Positions 1-9,400 of a stretch of DNA of 64,000 bases are shown here, piece after piece (positions within the stretch are counted from its first letter, which is position 1; each line of letters begins with the position of its first letter). Below the pieces are notes generated by a model. It was not told the DNA's origin and did no database searches. It worked only from the letters and a program-made list of their open reading frames with translations. The position numbers and the translations under genes are program-made. The stretch is taken from assembly GCA_040902885.1 (NCBI GenBank), contig JBBDWK010000086.1:24705-88704 (forward strand). The letters are read 5' to 3'. Source of the stretch: JBBDWK01 sp040902885. Lineage in GTDB: Bacteria > Acidobacteriota > Terriglobia > Bryobacterales > Bryobacteraceae.

Positions 1-465
1 GGCTCCAGGGACGTTGCTTCAGAGAGTCGGTCAGCTCCTGAAGGTTCTCCGAGGTTGAACGCAGATTCCGCACCGTCTCCGCGATGTTGTCGTCATTTGC
101 GCGAATTACATTCTGCATACCGGCCAGGAGCGTGCGTGCCTGCTGTATCGTACGCTCCAGCTCCGCGAGCGCTAATGTGAGTGGATCTCGAAGCGCGTCG
201 ATTGTGGTGTTCACATTGGTAACGGTGCGATCCACGTTCCCTACCACCGGCTGGACCGACGTGACAACAGAATCCGCGTGTTTCGCTAAAGCGGAGACCT
301 GATTCATAAGTCGATCGATTTTCGGCGACTCCCGATCAATCAAGGCATCTACTTGTGCAAGAATTCGTTCAATCCGTTTCTGGTTCCCCGGACCACTGAC
401 CTCATTTAGATTCGCCAGCAATGCAGTTGCGTAATCAGTTGATGCGCGGAGTCCGCGACAGTACA
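1..465 (-). pseudogene. MCE/MlaD-family lipid-transport protein, C-terminal fragment
   Basis: Read on the minus strand, one frame stays open from about 465 to the left edge and encodes a hydrophilic, helical tail with phrases such as TDYATALLANLNEVSG, NQVSALAKHADSVV and NIAETVRNLRSTSENLQEL. This is the style of the long helical C-terminal region of MlaD/MCE substrate-binding proteins, which carry phospholipid across the periplasm. The N-terminal membrane anchor and MCE domain are missing: upstream the frame runs into STAS-like sequence in a different frame. The 3' end lies outside the window. Family assignment is from sequence style only; that it is a remnant is clearer than its exact identity. 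Confidence 0.5.
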
Positions 466-620
466 GACCGCAGGCGTGGCGATGAGTCGACGGTCACGCG
501 GCCGATTACGGTAACCGTTGCCTGGGAACCCGTCCGGACAACCCGCACATCGATCTCATCTGCCTCGAGAGGCCCATTGTCCGCTCCGGCGCCTTTTGTC
601 CAACGGCCAAATAATGCCAT
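435..620 (-). pseudogene. STAS-domain protein, N-terminal fragment
   Basis: A 61-codon minus-strand frame contains IDVRVVRTGSQATVTVIGR followed by VTVDSSPRLRSVL, which resembles the first strands and helix of a STAS domain of the kind encoded beside MlaE-type permeases. The similarity ends abruptly after RSVL, where the next frame takes over as an MCE-like tail. In intact cassettes a permease and an ATPase gene would lie between these two. The first residues (ALFGRW) also resemble the usual end of NodT-type outer-membrane factors, so the frame may itself be a fusion of two remnants. Not expected to be functional. Confidence 0.45.
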
Positions 621-627
621 GTTGCCG

Positions 628-852
628 CTACAGGAGGAACTGGGTATTGCCTGAGCGCCCGCGCGCCGGTTCCGCGGAGTAGACGTTGCGCTCGCTGTCC
701 AAGACCTCGAGAGACCTCGTTACGCCCCCGCCATAGCGAATCTCGGACAGCCGTGACGCGTCCCTGTGGGTGGCTGTCAGCGCTTCCTGCTGCATCTTGA
801 ATTCCGTGGTTCTATCGAACCCGATCGGGGCGGCGCTTACTGCCCGCGCCAT
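628..852 (-). pseudogene. Outer-membrane efflux factor (TolC/NodT type), C-terminal remnant
   Basis: The frame contains MQQEALTATHRDASRLSEIR then YGGGVTRSLEVLDSERNVYS, the recognisable last helix-turn of NodT/OprM-type outer-membrane channels. A complete factor has about 450-500 residues; only the last 50 or so remain, and the sequence after the ERN motif looks frameshifted. It lies back to back with an intact RND pump that lacks its own outer-membrane factor, so this may be debris of a former neighbour. It is more likely part of the adjacent lipid-transport remnant, because it has the same orientation. Confidence 0.6.
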
Positions 853-872
853 GATATGTCACTTTTTATTTC

Positions 873-899
873 ACGCCCCGTATTTTGACTTCGGGGTGT
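873..899. other. Hairpin in the intergenic region before the RND operon
   Basis: ACGCCCCG (873-880) can pair with CGGGGTGT (892-899) in RNA over 8 bp, including one G-U, around an 11-nt AT-rich loop. It lies between divergent sequences upstream of the RND adaptor gene. No T-run follows on the plus strand, so a terminator role is uncertain. Confidence 0.3.
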
Positions 900-968
900 A
901 TCCTTATGAGGAAGATTGACGCCATTTAATATGTCGAGAAGATTCATGCGGAAACCAGAGGTGCGCCC

Positions 969-2213
969 GTGTCGTTGAATCCGAAGAAAGCCGTCGGGTT
1001 CCTGCTAATTGCCGGTCTATGTGCGTTTGCCGGACTCAGGATCCGTAACGTATACGAAACAAAGGCCGATCCGAAGGCCGGGAAGAAGGGCGGACCGGCC
1101 GTACGCGTGGTCAGTGTGAGCGTCGATCGTGCCACATTGGGAGCCATCAAGGAGGAGATCCTTCTGACTGGATCGCTGAAGGCCAAAGAGCAGGTGGACG
1201 TGACACCCAAGGCTGCCGGCCGGGTGGAAAAGCTGCTGGTGCAGGTAGGCGATGCGGTGAAGCAGGGCGATCTGATCGCGGTGCTGGAAGACGCCGAGCT
1301 GCAGCAGCAGGTCAACCGGGCGGTGGCGGCACAAGCCGTAGCCAAGGCCTCTTCCGCCCAGCGGAAGGCCGAACTCAAGAATGCGCAGGCCGATTCTCAG
1401 AGAGCCGAGGTGCTGTTCAAGTCGGGTTTGATTCCGCGGCAGGAAATGGAGAGCAGGCAGACGGCCTTCCAGGTTGTGCAGGCGCAGGTGCAGCTTGCGG
1501 CGGCCCAGGAACAGCAGGCCGAAGCCGAGATGAACGAGCTGAAAATCCGGCTTGCCCAGACCAGAATCTACTCGCCCATGGATGGCCACGTGGCCCGGCG
1601 CTTTGTAGACGTGGGAGCGCTTGTCGCCCCCTCCAATCCCATCGTCAATCTGGTCAACCTTTCCACCATGGTTACCTTGGCCAACGTGCCGGAACGGGAG
1701 GTGGGTAAGCTTCGCGTCGGCAACCAGGCGACGGTGACGATGGATGCCTTTGGCGAACAGAAATACTTCGGCCGCGTGGCGCGGATTAGTCCGGTGCTGG
1801 ATGCGGCAACGCGCAGCGCGATGGTGGAAGTGGAGGTTCCCAACCCGGATGGCGCTTTGAAGGCGGAGATGTTCGCACGCGTGATGCTGGACCTCGCCAG
1901 CACTCGCCAGGCCGTTACCATCCCGCGGGAAGCGCTGGTTTATCGCGGCCAGCAGCCCGGCGTCTACGTGCTCCAGGGCGACCGGCCGGTTTTTCGGAAT
2001 GTGGAGACCGGTATGACGCAGGGCCGGGAGGTCGAAATCACGGCGAATCTCGAGGCGGGAACCACCATCGTTTCCCGCGGCGCCAGCATGCTGGGCGAAG
2101 GCGACCGGATTCGCATCGCCGATGGCGCGGAGAATGCCCAGGGCGCGGAAAAATCCAAGAAACGTCTCCGGGCGGCCGAAGATGTTGCCTCCAATCCCGT
2201 AAGCGCGAACTAG
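969..2213 (+). CDS. RND efflux periplasmic adaptor (membrane fusion protein)
   Basis: Periplasmic adaptor that links an inner-membrane RND pump to an outer-membrane channel. The 414-aa protein has an N-terminal membrane anchor (about residues 8-24, no lipobox cysteine), the first half of the lipoyl-like domain (VDVTPKAAGRVEKLLVQVGD, about 76-95), a long alpha-hairpin (about 110-190), the second lipoyl half (YSPMDGHVARRFVDVG), then beta-barrel and membrane-proximal domains. Length is normal for the AcrA/MdtA/HlyD-like family. The GTG start is supported by GAGGTG a few bases upstream; earlier ATGs are out of frame. The pump gene begins 4 nt after the stop, so the two are co-transcribed. Substrate cannot be told from sequence. 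Confidence 0.93.
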   Translation: MSLNPKKAVGFLLIAGLCAFAGLRIRNVYETKADPKAGKKGGPAVRVVSVSVDRATLGAIKEEILLTGSLKAKEQVDVTPKAAGRVEKLLVQVGDAVKQGDLIAVLEDAELQQQVNRAVAAQAVAKASSAQRKAELKNAQADSQRAEVLFKSGLIPRQEMESRQTAFQVVQAQVQLAAAQEQQAEAEMNELKIRLAQTRIYSPMDGHVARRFVDVGALVAPSNPIVNLVNLSTMVTLANVPEREVGKLRVGNQATVTMDAFGEQKYFGRVARISPVLDAATRSAMVEVEVPNPDGALKAEMFARVMLDLASTRQAVTIPREALVYRGQQPGVYVLQGDRPVFRNVETGMTQGREVEITANLEAGTTIVSRGASMLGEGDRIRIADGAENAQGAEKSKKRLRAAEDVASNPVSAN

Positions 2214-2217
2214 CTCT

Positions 2218-5200
2218 ATGAGCCTGCCTGAATTCTCCATCCACCGCCCCGTCACCATTCTGATGGCGTGTCTGATCCTGATCCTCCTGGGCGGGATCGC
2301 ATTCGTAAGGCTTCCCGTCGACCTGATGCCAGACACGGTATATCCGACCATCAGTGTGCGCGCCGAATATCCGGGAGTTGCGCCCGAGGAGATGGAGAAC
2401 CTGGTGGCGCGGCCGCTCGAAGAGGCCTTCAGCTCGGCGCCGGGCGTCGAAGAGATCACCTCCACGTCGTCGGAGGGATCGACCTATATCAGAGTCTCCT
2501 TTGCCTACGGGATGGATCTCGACGAAGCGGCCAACGAGCTGCGCATCCGGCTCGACCGGCGGCGGGCCAGTCTGCCGGAGGACATGGAGCCGCCGATCAT
2601 GTACAAGTTCGACGTCTCGCAGTATCCCATCATGTTCCTTACCGTAGCGGCTAACGACATGAATCCGAAGGAACTGCGCCACTTCGTCGAAAAGCAGATT
2701 CAATATCGGCTGGAGCGCGTTCCCGGCGTGGCCCAGTTTACCGTTCGCGGTGGGCTGCGGCGTGAAATCCACGTGGACTTGAACCTCGAGAAGCTCCGGT
2801 CGCTCGATCTCTCCGTAAGGAATGTAGTCGATATCGTTCGGGAGGAGAACCTGAACCGTCCGGTAGGCCCGGTGCAGGAAGGCCGTTTTGAAGTTCTGCT
2901 GCGCACGCAGGGCGAGTTTCAGAACCTGGATCAGATCCGCAACCTGGTTGTGACCACCCGCAAAGGCGTTCCGGTTTATCTGCGCGACATTGCCGTGGTT
3001 GAGGATTCGCATGAAGAAGTCCGGCAGATGGTGAGCGTGGATGGCGAGCCGGCCGTGCGGCTGTTCATTTACAAGCAGTCGGGCGCGAACACCGTCCAGG
3101 TGTCCGATGCCGTTTGGGAAGAGGTCGAGCGCCTGCATCGCGACTATCCCAATATCTCCATCTCCTCCACCGGCGACACAGCGGAATTCATCAAGGCCGC
3201 CATCAATAACGTGAAGGACTCGGCAGTGCAGGGCTCGGCCCTCGCCGTGCTCGTCCTTCTGCTTTTCCTGCGCAGCTTTTCAAGCGTGGCTATCATCGGC
3301 GTGGCCATCCCCATCTCCGTGATCTCCACGTTCGCGCTCATGCACTTCGCCGGCTTTACCCTAAATACCGTATCTTTCGGCGGGCTGGCGCTGGGCGTTG
3401 GCATGCTGGTGGATAACGCCATCGTAGTCCTGGAGAACATTTTCCGGCACAGGGAGCAGGGCAAGAGTCCACAGGAGGCGGCGGTTCGGGGAAGCCGTGA
3501 AGTGGGCTTGGCCATCACCGCGTCCAGCCTGACCACCCTGGCGGTGTTCGTTCCGGTTCTGTTCCTGAGCGGCATGTCCGCCGTGACCTTTCAGCAACTG
3601 GCCTACGTGGTCTCGTTCTCTCTCATCTGCTCGCTGCTGGTGGCGTTGACGATCGTTCCGGTTCTCTGCGCCCGCTACCTGCGGTCTGGCGCTTCTCCAA
3701 AAGCGAAAGGCGGAGTTCTGGGTGGTATCAACCGCTGGATGGCTTCGTGGCAGGACAACATGGCCAACAGCTACGGCGGCGTGATCTCCTGGGCCCTGGA
3801 CCATCGCAAGACGGTTGTTCTGACCGCGACCGTTCTCTTCGCCGGCTCTATGTGGCTTGCGCCGCTGGTGGGCGTGGAGTTGACGCCGGAAGCCGACGAG
3901 GGCGAGATCCGTGTGGAAATCGAGATGGAACCCGGCACGCGCGTCGAGGTAACCGATGCCATGGCCCAACACCTGGCTGGCATCATTCGCGAAAAAGTGC
4001 CCGAACTCAGGAACATCATGGTCGAGACGGGAGGCGGCGGCTTCTCCCGCGGCTCCTCGCAGCATACCGGCGAAATTCGCGTCCGGCTGGTGGAACAGTC
4101 GCAGCGCGAGCGCAGCGCAAAGGACGTAGCGATGGCCCTGCGCCCGATGCTGACCGTCCAGCCCGGCGTCGTGGTTCGAACGCGCGTGAGCAGCGGCATG
4201 TTTACCCGCGGCAGCCGGTCCGGCAGTTCGGGCGGGGATCGTCTTACCGTCGAGATCCGCGGGTTCGACATGGCCGTCCTCCAGGATCTGGCGGTGAAAG
4301 TTCGCGATGTAATGGCGAATGTTCCCGGCGTTCCCGAGGTGCAAGTCAGCCGGCAGCCCGGCATGCCCGAGATGCTTCTCAGCGTCGACCGCTTGAAGGC
4401 CTCGACCATGGGCCTGAACGTCTCCGACATCGCGGAAGCCATGGAAACTTCGATCGGCGGCCGCCGCACGTCCATGTACCGGCAGGAGGGCGATGAGTTC
4501 AACATCCTGGTGCGCCTGCAGGAGCGCGACCGGCTCAATCTGGCCCAGGTCGGCAAGATCCCGCTCTCCACGCCGTTGGGACAGACCATTCCAGCCGAGA
4601 CCGTGGTGCGGATGCGCCGCCAGGAAGGGCCCGTGTCGATTGACCGCGCGGACCAGGAACGAATCATCATCGTTTCCGGCGCTTTGGGCGACCGCGACCT
4701 GGGCAGCGTGATGCGCGATCTGGACGAGCGGTTGCGCAGCGTTCCCAAGCCCCTAGGTTACGAGTTCAAGTATGGCGGAGAGTACGAAGAGCAGCAGGAG
4801 ACGTTCCAGGAGCTGACGTTCGCGGCCATTCTGGCGCTGATTCTGGTCTATATGGTGATGGCCTCGCAGTTCGAGTCGCTGCGCGACCCGTTCATTATTT
4901 TGTTCTCAATACCGCTGGCCGCGATCGGGGTGGTCGGCATTTTGGTGCTCACCAATACGACGTTCAACATGCAGGGATTTCTGGGCGTGATCATCCTGGT
5001 GGGCGTGGTGGTGAACAATGCCATCATCCTGATCGATGCGATCATCCAGTTGCGGCGCGACCACGGTTACGAGCTGCGCGATGCGATCGTCACCAGCGGC
5101 CGGCAGAGGCTGCGCCCCATCCTGATGACGACCATCACCACCGTGCTTGGACTCATACCCATGGCGCTGGGCATCGGCGAAGGCTCGGAGCTGCAGGCCC

Positions 5201-5361
5201 CTCTGGCCCGCGTGGTCATCGGCGGTCTCACGACTTCGACGCTCATCACGTTGGTTGTAATCCCGGTGGTGTATTCGGTTCTGGAGGAGCGCACCGAGAA
5301 GGTGCGCAGCCGGAGAGCGGTGGCAGCGAGCCTGCAGCCCGTGGAAAGCCCGGGAGACTAA
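2218..5361 (+). CDS. RND efflux transporter permease
   Basis: Proton-driven inner-membrane exporter of the AcrB/MdtB type, 1047 aa, the expected full length with two repeated halves. TM1 (RPVTILMACLILILLGGIAF) is followed by a large periplasmic porter domain. TM4 carries MLVDNAIVVLENIF, which retains only the first of the two aspartates found in AcrB. The TM10 region reads GVVVNNAIILIDAI, with Asn where AcrB has its relay lysine, a variant common in non-enterobacterial RND pumps. The gene is coupled to the adaptor upstream. It converges on the dehydrogenase gene with only 5 nt between stop codons. No outer-membrane factor is encoded nearby apart from the remnant at 628-852. Confidence 0.95.
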   Translation: MSLPEFSIHRPVTILMACLILILLGGIAFVRLPVDLMPDTVYPTISVRAEYPGVAPEEMENLVARPLEEAFSSAPGVEEITSTSSEGSTYIRVSFAYGMDLDEAANELRIRLDRRRASLPEDMEPPIMYKFDVSQYPIMFLTVAANDMNPKELRHFVEKQIQYRLERVPGVAQFTVRGGLRREIHVDLNLEKLRSLDLSVRNVVDIVREENLNRPVGPVQEGRFEVLLRTQGEFQNLDQIRNLVVTTRKGVPVYLRDIAVVEDSHEEVRQMVSVDGEPAVRLFIYKQSGANTVQVSDAVWEEVERLHRDYPNISISSTGDTAEFIKAAINNVKDSAVQGSALAVLVLLLFLRSFSSVAIIGVAIPISVISTFALMHFAGFTLNTVSFGGLALGVGMLVDNAIVVLENIFRHREQGKSPQEAAVRGSREVGLAITASSLTTLAVFVPVLFLSGMSAVTFQQLAYVVSFSLICSLLVALTIVPVLCARYLRSGASPKAKGGVLGGINRWMASWQDNMANSYGGVISWALDHRKTVVLTATVLFAGSMWLAPLVGVELTPEADEGEIRVEIEMEPGTRVEVTDAMAQHLAGIIREKVPELRNIMVETGGGGFSRGSSQHTGEIRVRLVEQSQRERSAKDVAMALRPMLTVQPGVVVRTRVSSGMFTRGSRSGSSGGDRLTVEIRGFDMAVLQDLAVKVRDVMANVPGVPEVQVSRQPGMPEMLLSVDRLKASTMGLNVSDIAEAMETSIGGRRTSMYRQEGDEFNILVRLQERDRLNLAQVGKIPLSTPLGQTIPAETVVRMRRQEGPVSIDRADQERIIIVSGALGDRDLGSVMRDLDERLRSVPKPLGYEFKYGGEYEEQQETFQELTFAAILALILVYMVMASQFESLRDPFIILFSIPLAAIGVVGILVLTNTTFNMQGFLGVIILVGVVVNNAIILIDAIIQLRRDHGYELRDAIVTSGRQRLRPILMTTITTVLGLIPMALGIGEGSELQAPLARVVIGGLTTSTLITLVVIPVVYSVLEERTEKVRSRRAVAASLQPVESPGD

Positions 5362-5366
5362 GGGCC

Positions 5367-6341
5367 CTACTCTTTCGGAGCGGCAGCCACTACCACGTTT
5401 TCCGGTTCTCCCGCCAGAAAGCTCCAAATATTATCCACCGACAGTTGCAGGCCGGCTTCGAGCGTCTCGGGGGTTATGCCAGCGCAGTGAGGGGTCAGCA
5501 CCACGTTCGGAAGCTGTGTGAGCGGGTGTCCGGAGGGCAGCGGCTCCTTATCGAAGACGTCCAGTCCCGCCCCGGAGATGCGGCCGCTCGATAGCGCTTC
5601 CATCATCGCCGCTTCGTCCACGACAGGCCCGCGCGCGGTGTTGACGAAGATCGCAGAGCGCTTCATGGCCTGAAACTCGCGCGCGCCGATCATGCGCCGG
5701 GTCTGCTCGGAGAGACGCAGGTGGAGGCTCACCACGTCGCTGCGCCGGAAGAGTTCCTCCCACTCCACCAATTCAAAACCGAGCGCCGGGTTGGGGTGCA
5801 TGGTCCATGCGATTACTTTCATTCCAATGCCCTGCCCAAGGCGCGCGAACTGGCGTCCGATGGCGCCCAGCCCAATGATGCCCAGCGTCTTGCCGTGCAG
5901 TTGGACCATCTGTCCGCGCGGCCATTCTCCGCTGCGCGTCGCGGCGTCGATCCGGTTCAGGTTGCGCGCCACCGCAAGGGTGAGCGCCAGCGCATGCTCC
6001 CCAATCGAGATTGCGGCCACGCCCGGCGTGTTGGTCACCGTGACGCCCGCGCAACCCGCGGCCTTCAGATCCACGTTGTCCGTTCCGGTGCCCCAGATCG
6101 AGAGCAATCTCAGATGCGGCGCATTCCGGAATACGTTCTCCGTGAAGCGCGCCGACGAGCGGATGTTGATTACGATCCCGGCATCGCGAATGCGCTCGAT
6201 CAGCGTCTCCTCCGACCCCGGCAGCGAGTCGTAATACTGCACGTCGGCCTTCCGCAGCAGATTCTGGTAGGCCTGACTCGGTCCCATCACGGGCGGCGCA
6301 TCGTCCGGCACGACGACGCGGGGTTTCTGGCCAATCGGCAT
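5367..6341 (-). CDS. D-isomer-specific 2-hydroxyacid dehydrogenase (NAD-dependent)
   Basis: Oxidises or reduces a 2-hydroxy/2-oxo acid pair with NAD(H). The protein (324 aa from the ATG chosen here) has the Rossmann motif GIIGLGAIGRQFARLG. It also has the family's catalytic Arg in FVNTARGPVVDEAAM, the Glu in DVFDKEPLPSGHPL and the His in LTPHCAGITPE. It resembles the phosphoglycerate dehydrogenase/glyoxylate reductase branch but has no ACT domain, so the substrate is open. The ATG at 6341 begins MPIGQKPRVVVPDD. An in-frame TTG at 6377 would add 12 residues and is not excluded. The gene stands alone. Confidence 0.9.
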   Translation of the reverse strand: MPIGQKPRVVVPDDAPPVMGPSQAYQNLLRKADVQYYDSLPGSEETLIERIRDAGIVINIRSSARFTENVFRNAPHLRLLSIWGTGTDNVDLKAAGCAGVTVTNTPGVAAISIGEHALALTLAVARNLNRIDAATRSGEWPRGQMVQLHGKTLGIIGLGAIGRQFARLGQGIGMKVIAWTMHPNPALGFELVEWEELFRRSDVVSLHLRLSEQTRRMIGAREFQAMKRSAIFVNTARGPVVDEAAMMEALSSGRISGAGLDVFDKEPLPSGHPLTQLPNVVLTPHCAGITPETLEAGLQLSVDNIWSFLAGEPENVVVAAAPKE

Positions 6342-6380
6342 CTCGCCAGAATAGTTGGCCCCTGCAACGCGCGTCAACTG

Positions 6381-6430
6381 TTGTGCGGACGCATGTCGCC
6401 GAAAGCCCAGCCCGGAGTATCCAGCACGGC
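6381..6430 (+). repeat. Direct repeat copy A, abutting a receptor stop codon
   Basis: The stretch containing ATGTCGCCGAAAGCCC and GGAGTATCCAGCACGG recurs in the same orientation at 9983-10032. The copies differ by a few substitutions and a short indel. Copy A ends right at the stop codon of the receptor gene and copy B lies upstream of its promoter, so the two copies bracket the whole gene. Confidence 0.8.
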
Positions 6431-9400
6431 CTACCAGACCAAACGCAGCCCGAGGTTGAGGCGCCTGGGGCCGTTGCTTTGCGCCAGATTCAGGCTGCCG
6501 AAATTAGCCGCTGTCACGCTCGTCGTTCCTATGACCGGAAACCACGGAGTGTTGGTGACGTTGTAGAACTCTCCGCGGAAGTTCAGCCGCACGCGCTCCG
6601 TGAAGTGGAAGTCCTTGAAGAGCGAGAGATCCAGGTTCTTTAGGGCCGGGAAGCGGACGTCGGGGAAGCGCGTTGGAAAGTCGCGGAGCGTAAAAGGCGG
6701 CTGTATCGGCACCGTGCGCCCCGTCGCCGGGTCCTGCCAAAGCGAGGTATCGAACCATCGCTCGCGCGTCCGCTCATTCTTGGGGAGCACCGCGCTGCGC
6801 GCCGCCACAGGCGCCGCGTTCGGGAAGGCCACCGGGAAGCCGCTCTGTAGGGTCCAGTTGACATTGAGCTGCCAGTCGCCAAGCAGCGTATTCAGTACTG
6901 GGTGCATCGACCGGCCGAGAGCCCTACCCCGGCCGAGCGGAAACTCATAGGTCGCCAGCACCGCCAGCTTCTGCGGCACATCCCACTCCATCAATCTGCG
7001 CTCCAGGCGGGAAGAGAGCGAGTTGGCCAGGTTGAAGTCCTGCGGGTTTAGGAAAGAGACGGCCTCGAGCGTTTTGGAAATGGTATACGCGGCCTGGAAA
7101 GTGAAGCCGCGGGCAAAGCGCCGGGTCAGCATGGTCTGCAGGCCGTGGTAGTCCTGCCTGCCGATCGGGAGGTTCGTCAGGTTGAATGCGGCAAAGTGAG
7201 GAAACGGAAGCAGCAGTTCCTGACGAGGGATGGTTGGCCCATTTTTGGCCGCGTTGCCCGGCAGCAGGCCCTCCAGAGGGTTGGACACCCGCTGCGTATA
7301 GTAGCTTGCCGGCTGCCCAAGCTGCGAGGCCGGAATGTTATTTGCCGGCGCTGTCACGGGAAGGCGGCGGGTCCGGTTCGCCGAATACCCGGTTTCGATG
7401 GTCCATCCGCCCGGCAGTTGCCGCTGAATGCTGAATGAATACTGGTGCGCATAAGGCAGCTTGCGGTCCAAATATTGCGCGCCGATGCCGAGCCCGAGAT
7501 TGGAAGCCAGCCCGAGCGAGCTGCCAACCGGGCTGAGCAGCGGCTCCGGGAACGGGTTGCTGAGCGTTACACGCGGAGTCAGCCCGCCGTCGATGCTCGC
7601 AATCAGCGGTGTCGGCTGGCTGAAGCCGGTACTGGGACCCTCCTCGTACTGTCCGAGGAAAAACAGCCCGTAACCGCCGCGAAATACCCATTTTTCCTTC
7701 AGCCGATAGGCAAAGCCCGCGCGCGGCTGAGGGCGCAGGAAGTCGCGGTTGAAGGCCAGGCGCGAAACGCCGCTCGAGCCCGCGTACAGTAAGCCGCCGC
7801 GCAGATCCAGCGATGGCGCCTGTCCCGAGATGGGGCTCGGCTCATCGAAGGCAAACCCGCGCACCATGCGGTTGTAGCGCTCGGCAAGGGGGGCCTCGTA
7901 GTCATAGCGGAAGCCGAGGTTCAAGGTCAGCCGCGGCGTCACCTTCCAGTCGTCATGCACGAACGCCGAGTAGTAGTAGAACTTGTAGGCCGGATGCATG
8001 TTGTTGTCGACCTGGCCGCCCGCCGGATAGCCCAGCAGGAAGCTGGCGAATTCGTTCCCTGAAAGCGCATCGCCCCGCAGCGGGTCGGCCTGCGTGAAAG
8101 CGCGGGAGAAGCTGTATTGGCCGCTGATTAATCCTAGCGGAACGCGATTCTTCTCGAAGCGCCGGAACTCCACGCCGATTTTCAGCACGTGCCCGCCGCG
8201 CACAAGGTTGAGGTTCGGCTGGAGGCTGTAGGCGTAGTCGGTTTCGAAGTTGCCTGGTCGCGAGGAGCCGATAGGACCATACCCGCCGCCGATGTCGAAG
8301 CGAGGAAACTGCAGCACGTTGAATTGACGCACGAGGCTGTCCGGAAACCCGAGGTCCCGCGGATCGTAGCCGCGGCCGATCGTGTTGCCCGCGAAGTCCT
8401 CCCACCGCGTCAGGCCGAAGCGGAGGTTGAAGACCGTACGTGGCGTCATCGTCGAGGTCCAGTCGAAGCTCCAGTTGACGCCGTTGCGCGTCAGCGGCGC
8501 GTTGCCGCTCGGTTCGGCTACGTTGTCGCCCCAGCCTAGGGCCCGGATTTCCTTGAACGGCGTATTGGAGTACCGGAAGTGCACCCGGTTGCTCGAGTTG
8601 ACGTGGTAATCGATCCGCGAAGAAACCATGTTGATGCTATAGATGTTCGGCGTCGGCCGCACATAGTTGTTCACCTGGCCGGGCCCTTCGCCGGCGAAGA
8701 TCGGCTGCGGATAAAAGCTGGCCGCATTCACGGCGATCGGACTCATCCGGCTGGCTGGCAGGCGGTTGCCCGGGAAGGCGTCGCGAAGGAAGCCGCCGCG
8801 GGCGTCGGGGCGCGTTGTGAGGGGATCGTAGAGGGTAACCGGGCGCCCGTCCTGCGCAAGCAGGTTGGAGAAGTCGCCGTTCCTCTGTTGGGCTAGCGGC
8901 AGCGTGAAGTTTTGCAGGTCCGTCCCGCGGGAGCGCCAGCCTTCGTAGGAGAACATAAAAAACAGCTTGTTGCGGCCATCAATGAGCTTCGGCAAGTAGA
9001 CGGGGCCGTCGGCGACGAACCCGAACATGTTACGGTTGGCCTGTGGCCGAGGGTTGCCGGCGCGGTTGTTCTGGAAGCTGTTGGCCTCAAACTTGTTGTT
9101 GGCCAGGAACTCCCACAGTACGCCGTGAAGCTCGTTGGTCCCCGACTTTGAAGTGAAGCTGATCACTCCACCTCCGGTCCTCCCGTACTGGGCGTCGTAA
9201 GGGTTCGTGACCACCTTGAACTCCTGGACCGTTTCGAGCGATGGCACATTCTTCACCTGCCGGCCACCGTGAACGTCGCTGACCCCGTCCAACAACACCT
9301 CGTTCTCCCCCTCGCGGCTGCCGTTGATCGACATCTGCGTGGCGTTCGCCACGCCCTGAGGGCTCATGGACCCCCAGCTCGTGCGCGTCCGCGTTACGCC

